A stretch of DNA of 16,896 nucleotides from Christensenella sp. UBA4263 (GTDB taxonomy: Bacteria; Bacillota; Clostridia; Christensenellales; Aristaeellaceae). Both the position numbers and the translations under genes were made by a program. The notes under the pieces were generated by a model, which did no database searches, was not told the DNA's origin, and saw nothing but the letters and a program-made list of their open reading frames with translations. Positions 14,005 to 16,896 of the stretch are shown piece after piece (within the stretch, counting starts at the first letter, position 1; the number at the start of each line of letters is the position of its first letter). The stretch is taken from NCBI GenBank assembly GCA_002395225.1, contig DGWH01000150.1, forward strand, positions 1 to 16,896, written 5' to 3'.

Positions 14005-15468
14005 ATGAAAAAGAGAATAGTAGTACTTTTCCTCTGTATGCTTTTCCTCGCCGGCAATGCCTTTGCCCTTGTTTCGCGTTCAAAATGGTCCGAGGATCCC
14101 AATTATTACAGTGAGCTGGAAGAAGATCTGTATGAGCTCGACGGCACAACCCTGTATGACGAGAGCGAGGATCTTTACGATTCCTATTCTGGCGGCGGCG
14201 ACTTTGAGGACAGTTCGGATGATACCTATTCTGGCGGCGGCAACTTTGAGGGCGATTCGAATGATACCTATTCTGGCGGCGGCGACTTTGAGGAAAATTA
14301 CGACGTCCCTGATCAGGATTCAGGTACCCTCGGTGAAGGTGAGTACGAGGAAACGCCTGTTGACGAGCCGGATGATGTAAATGGCACGACCGGCGGCGGC
14401 GACATTCCCGAAACACCTGCCGAAGAGCCGGATGACTCAAAGGGCACGTCCGGCGGCGGCGACATTCCCGAAACTCCTGCCGAAGAGCCGGATGACTCAA
14501 AGGGCACGTCCGGCGGCGGCGATATCCCTGTAACGCCGGAAAATTCTCCCTATGGCCCCGAGTACTATGATGACCAGATCGATTACGATTCCCTGCGCAA
14601 ACAGTATCAGGAAGTGCAGGAAGACGATGATCCGGAGATCATCATTTATCCGGAAGAAGTCATCCGCTATATCTACATTGACGATCCGATTGTCTTTGTC
14701 GATGAGACGGTTGAGCTCGTTGAGGTCCAGGTTCCGCAGGAACTGGCTGTCCAGATCGAAACCGATTCCCGGAACTATCCGTACCGTGCCCGTGTTGCAA
14801 CCCGTGGCGGCCGTCTCAATGTCCGCTCCGGCCCCGGCACCGACTATCATGTTGTCGGTCTGATTCCCAACGGTTCACTCGTCATCGTATACGGCCGTTC
14901 TCTTGATCTGAACTGGGCGTATGTGGTTTGTGAAAACGGTCTGCAGGGCTTTGTCCTGGATGCTTACCTGACGACCAGAAACATCTTCGCCAAACCGGTA
15001 TCCGCTCCGGCACCTGCCGCACCGGCCCTCAGTGTCGTCGGCCATGTCGACTTTGAGGCCTCCACTCTGGACGGCATCAACGTCCTCAGCAATGATCTCT
15101 TTGGTTCCAACTTCGTCACCCTTGTCAACGTCTGGGGCACTGAGAGCCCTGCCAGCATAAAGGAAATGGCCGCTCTCCAGAATATCGCCAACCAGCTTGC
15201 CTCAACCAACATCGCTGTCGTTGGCATCTGCGAGAACGCCGTTGATCCGGCACACGTGGCAAAGGCCGCTCAGATTCTGAAAGACAATGGCGTCACCTTT
15301 ACCAACCTCATTCCCCCGGCCAATATGGCACAGATCTTCCCGGTCAGAGGTTATCCGACCACCTATTTCGTTGACTACAGCGGTGATGTCTGGGGTGCCC
15401 CCATTGAGGGTGCTTACCCGGATGCTTTCGTGGACCGTCTGATTGATATCTTCAATATTGTCCGTTAA
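14005..15468 (+). CDS. Exported SH3b protein with acidic repeats and a cysteine-less thioredoxin/TlpA-like domain
   Basis: The 487-residue protein has a signal peptide (about 1-21, ending NAFA). A strongly acidic low-complexity region follows (about 29-215) with two kinds of tandem repeat: YSGGG(D/N)FE units of 14 residues and GT.GGGDIPETPAEEPDD units of 20. An SH3b domain lies at about 262-325 (GGRLNVRSGPGTDYHVVG ... WAYVV ... GFVLDAYL). After an Ala/Pro linker, about 345-487 form a TlpA/thioredoxin-like domain: VTLVNVWGTESPAS, a VVGIC strand and the cis-proline loop GYPTTYFVD (P451). The usual WCxxC is replaced by ESPAS, with serines at both cysteine positions (S381, S384), so disulfide chemistry is not expected. 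ATG 14005 has GAAGGAG upstream and leads directly into the signal peptide. SH3b domains usually bind cell wall, so a wall-associated role is inferred. A strong terminator follows. Confidence 0.85.
   Translation: MKKRIVVLFLCMLFLAGNAFALVSRSKWSEDPNYYSELEEDLYELDGTTLYDESEDLYDSYSGGGDFEDSSDDTYSGGGNFEGDSNDTYSGGGDFEENYDVPDQDSGTLGEGEYEETPVDEPDDVNGTTGGGDIPETPAEEPDDSKGTSGGGDIPETPAEEPDDSKGTSGGGDIPVTPENSPYGPEYYDDQIDYDSLRKQYQEVQEDDDPEIIIYPEEVIRYIYIDDPIVFVDETVELVEVQVPQELAVQIETDSRNYPYRARVATRGGRLNVRSGPGTDYHVVGLIPNGSLVIVYGRSLDLNWAYVVCENGLQGFVLDAYLTTRNIFAKPVSAPAPAAPALSVVGHVDFEASTLDGINVLSNDLFGSNFVTLVNVWGTESPASIKEMAALQNIANQLASTNIAVVGICENAVDPAHVAKAAQILKDNGVTFTNLIPPANMAQIFPVRGYPTTYFVDYSGDVWGAPIEGAYPDAFVDRLIDIFNIVR
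14185..14304 (+). repeat. 42-base in-frame tandem repeat
   Basis: Two full copies (14185-14226 and 14227-14268, 37 of 42 bases equal by eye) and a partial third copy (14269-14304) encode Tyr-Ser-Gly-Gly-Gly-Asp/Asn-Phe-Glu followed by Asp/Ser-rich residues. Confidence 0.85.
14323..14541 (+). repeat. 60-base in-frame tandem repeat
   Basis: Copies at 14383-14442 and 14443-14502 differ at only two of 60 bases. A partial copy follows (14503-14541) and a diverged copy precedes (14323-14382). Each encodes a 20-residue unit containing GGGDIPETPAEEPDD. The near-identity of the central copies indicates recent duplication. Confidence 0.88.
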
Positions 15469-15512
15469 ACCGGTGCAACGTCACCTTTGACGATCCAACA
15501 GCGTTTTCCCTT

Positions 15513-15540
15513 GGAAGCGGCAGAAGCCGCTTCCTTTTTT
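15513..15540 (+). terminator. Rho-independent terminator
   Basis: A perfect nine-base-pair stem (GGAAGCGGC at 15513-15521 with GCCGCTTCC at 15526-15534), an AGAA loop and six T residues form a standard terminator 45 bases after the stop of the SH3b protein gene. Confidence 0.95.
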
Positions 15541-15578
15541 CATTTCCGGCACTATCTGCACCCTGCCGCTCAATTTCC

Positions 15579-15607
15579 TGTACTTCGGCAGTGCCGGATG
15601 ATATAAT
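15579..15607 (+). promoter_or_regulatory. Extended -10 promoter for the interrupted AAA-ATPase-like gene
   Basis: TATAAT at 15602-15607 is preceded by TG one base upstream (TGATATAAT), an extended -10 element. The -35 position (TGTACT, 15579-15584, 17-base spacer) is poor, as such promoters allow. Transcription would begin near 15614, which makes the ATG at 15606 unusable and supports the TTG at 15639. Confidence 0.55.
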
Positions 15608-15638
15608 GCCAGCAAATATAGAAAGGAGCTTTCGTGAC

Positions 15639-15853
15639 TTGAAGAAGGTAATCAGTATCGGCGTGCAGGATTTTGAAAAGCTGCGGATGAACCATGGCTT
15701 TTACGTCGATAAAACAGATTTCATCCGGGAATGGTGGCAGGGAACAGATGATGTTACGCTGATTACCCGCCCCAGGCGTTTTGGCAAGACACTGAATTTG
15801 TCCACACTGAACTGCTTCTTTTCAAATAAATACGCTGACCGCGGAGATCTTTT
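15639..15853 (+). pseudogene. AAA-ATPase-like family gene, 5' fragment interrupted by a group II intron
   Basis: The 71 complete codons match the N-terminus of the Firmicute and Bacteroidetes AAA-ATPase-like family (PF09820, usually above 500 residues with a C-terminal PD-(D/E)XK nuclease-like region). The motifs are VISIGVQDFEKLR, FYVDKTDFI and the P-loop LITRPRRFGKT (about 41-51), then LNLSTLNCFF. Similarity stops after DRGDL at the junction with the intron, exactly where relatives continue with Phe and a short helix. The TTG start at 15639 is ten bases after GGAG and downstream of the promoter. Reading on through the intron would add a meaningless tail to a stop at 16067. The remainder of the gene should lie beyond the right edge. 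Function of the intact family is poorly known; defence or mobile-element roles have been suggested. Confidence 0.8.
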
Positions 15854-15926
15854 GTCGAGTAGATGGAGGGCTTGCGCCCTCGCACCCCTCACAGATCCGT
15901 ACGGGCCCTATTTGGGCATACGGCTC
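15854..15926 (-). ncRNA. Group II intron domains V and VI
   Basis: Domain V spans 15926 to 15894. It starts GAGCCGTATGCCC and ends GGGCCCGTACGGATC, forming the usual hairpin with the AAATA tip and a bulge. Domain VI follows: a stem GAGGGC/GCCCTC with a GCAA tetraloop (15881-15866), then CATCTACTCGAC. The unpaired A in CTAC lies seven bases from the proposed 3' end, the normal position for the branch-point adenosine. Confidence 0.85.
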
Positions 15927-16896
15927 CTCGAAGAGTCTTTATCTCTATACCAGATTTGCACCATAATCGCCGGCTTCGAAATGTATGCGGGCCAGAGTTC
16001 ATCCATCTTTGCCCACGTCATCCTGTGCTTCTGTCCACGGCGCCTGAGAACCTTGAACATCGTGTAGCGAGCATAGTAGTAGAAATTCTTGAGAGAAACA
16101 AAGTTTCCGTTTACTCCATAGTATTGGCAATGCCCTCTCAGTTTCTGATCCAGACACTTCAAGGTGTTGGCCACCGGATTATGCATATGCTCCTTCGCCC
16201 ACTGTTTAAGCGCCTTTCTCTTCTGCTTTAGCTTCTTGCTACTTGTTCTGATTCCCACTCGGAATCCACCCTTGCGAGTTTTGGCCTCGTAGAATGTGAA
16301 TCCGAGGAAGTCAAAGCTGTTGTTATCGCGGTCATTTCTTCCGAATGGAAGTACCCGCGTCTTTTCCGGCGCTACTTCAAGATTGAATTTCCCAAGTCGC
16401 CCCGGCAGGGCATTCATTACGCTTACTGCGTCCTCCTCATACTGAAAAACCATGAGGAAATCGTCAGCGTATCTCACGTATTTAGCCCACCCTTTCAATT
16501 TGGACATCACTGATTTCTCAATCCACATATCCAGGGCGTAGTGCAGGTAAACATTTGCCAACACAGGCGAGATAAGTCCGCCCTGTGGAGTACCTTTGTC
16601 CACCTCGAACAGCTTGCCTTCTTCCATGACACCCGCTTTCAAGAACCTGTTGATATATCTGAGGAATACCTTATCGTCGATGTCGTTTTCAAGGAACTTC
16701 ATCATCCACTCATGCAAAACGTTATCAAAGAAGCCCTTGATATCAGCCTCTAAAACGTAATTTGCATTTTCTCGCATTAGTGAATCATTTATTAACTTGA
16801 CTACATCATGACAATCACGGTCCGGTCTGAATCCATACGAGCAGTCCAGAAACCTTGGCTCATAGATGCCCTGCAGGATGTCAGACATTACAGCCT
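15908..16896 (-). CDS. Group II intron reverse transcriptase/maturase, N-terminus beyond window
   Basis: About 328 residues are visible; the frame is open to the right edge, and the methionine at 16888 is internal. The RT motifs in order are LDCSYGFRPDRD, LEADIKGFFDNV (catalytic Asp), GTPQGGLISPVLANVYL, and YVRYADDFLMVF with the catalytic YADD. FDFLGFTFYEAKTRKG follows, then the maturase/thumb region (LRGHCQYYGVNGN ... LKNFYYYARYTMFKVLRRR). No HNH endonuclease domain follows, so this is an endonuclease-less type. The protein promotes intron splicing and reverse-transcribes the intron into new DNA sites. Its stop codon (15908-15910) lies inside RNA domain V, so the last residues (SSRSRMPK) are encoded by ribozyme core sequence. 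Roughly 90-100 N-terminal residues are missing because of the window edge, judged by typical length. Confidence 0.93.
   Translation of the reverse strand, partial: AVMSDILQGIYEPRFLDCSYGFRPDRDCHDVVKLINDSLMRENANYVLEADIKGFFDNVLHEWMMKFLENDIDDKVFLRYINRFLKAGVMEEGKLFEVDKGTPQGGLISPVLANVYLHYALDMWIEKSVMSKLKGWAKYVRYADDFLMVFQYEEDAVSVMNALPGRLGKFNLEVAPEKTRVLPFGRNDRDNNSFDFLGFTFYEAKTRKGGFRVGIRTSSKKLKQKRKALKQWAKEHMHNPVANTLKCLDQKLRGHCQYYGVNGNFVSLKNFYYYARYTMFKVLRRRGQKHRMTWAKMDELWPAYISKPAIMVQIWYRDKDSSRSRMPK

Larger units (their letters stand above)
15854..16896 (-). mobile_element. Group II intron, 3' part, inserted antisense
   Basis: The element reads on the minus strand. Its 3' end is recognisable from a reverse transcriptase/maturase gene, domain V and domain VI, ending CTACTCGAC at 15854. 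The flanking sequence on the other side of that point is the AAA-ATPase-like coding sequence. The intron's 5' end (starting GUGYG in this class of RNA) is outside the window. Because the intron is antisense to its host gene it cannot be spliced from that gene's mRNA. The element looks more AT-rich than the surrounding chromosome, consistent with transfer. Confidence 0.88.

Noticed and set aside
14185..14541. Regular repeats as a CRISPR array
   Set aside because: Units are contiguous, in frame and without unique spacers; they encode a protein stalk.

Overview
The window looks like a chromosomal piece of a Bacillota (Firmicutes) bacterium, probably a gut-type, moderately high-GC Clostridia-like lineage. 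The support is a DarA (c-di-AMP receptor) - HolB - RicT gene block typical of Firmicutes, strong AGGAGG-type ribosome binding sites, -35/-10 promoters of the sigma-A type, and a plant-sugar catabolic repertoire. No species can be named from the sequence alone.

Layout from left to right. (1) Positions 21-509 encode a small two-pass membrane protein of unknown function, followed by a strong hairpin terminator shared with the convergent genes. (2) Positions 576-3986, minus strand, hold a secreted ComEC-like metallo-beta-lactamase-fold protein, then a GH43 glycosidase and a GH27 alpha-galactosidase-like enzyme in a tight pair. (3) Positions 4204-5457, plus strand, hold an HD-GYP protein (putative cyclic-di-GMP phosphodiesterase) with its own promoter and terminator. 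(4) Positions 5497-8772, minus strand, hold a rhamnose catabolic set: rhamnulokinase (rhaB), rhamnulose-1-phosphate aldolase (rhaD) and a zinc-dependent dehydrogenase; no rhamnose isomerase is present. (5) Positions 8898-13229, minus strand, form a housekeeping operon behind a good promoter: three-domain Xaa-Pro aminopeptidase, darA, holB, ricT. (6) Positions 13230-14004 are a 775-base gene-free stretch with divergent promoters and a long leader. (7) Positions 14005-15468 encode an exported protein with acidic tandem repeats, an SH3b domain and a thioredoxin/TlpA-like domain whose two active-site cysteines are both serine, followed by a textbook terminator. (8) From 15579 to the right edge, an AAA-ATPase-like gene is cut after 71 codons by a group II intron inserted in antisense. 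The intron runs off the window.

Functionally, the glycosidases (alpha-galactosyl and probably arabinosyl side chains) and the rhamnose genes fit use of pectic or hemicellulosic plant polysaccharides. Neither glycosidase has a signal peptide, so they probably act on imported oligosaccharides. The most unusual items are the SH3b protein with a redox-dead thioredoxin domain, the antisense group II intron in the AAA-ATPase gene, and a rhamnulokinase that ends about 50 residues early.
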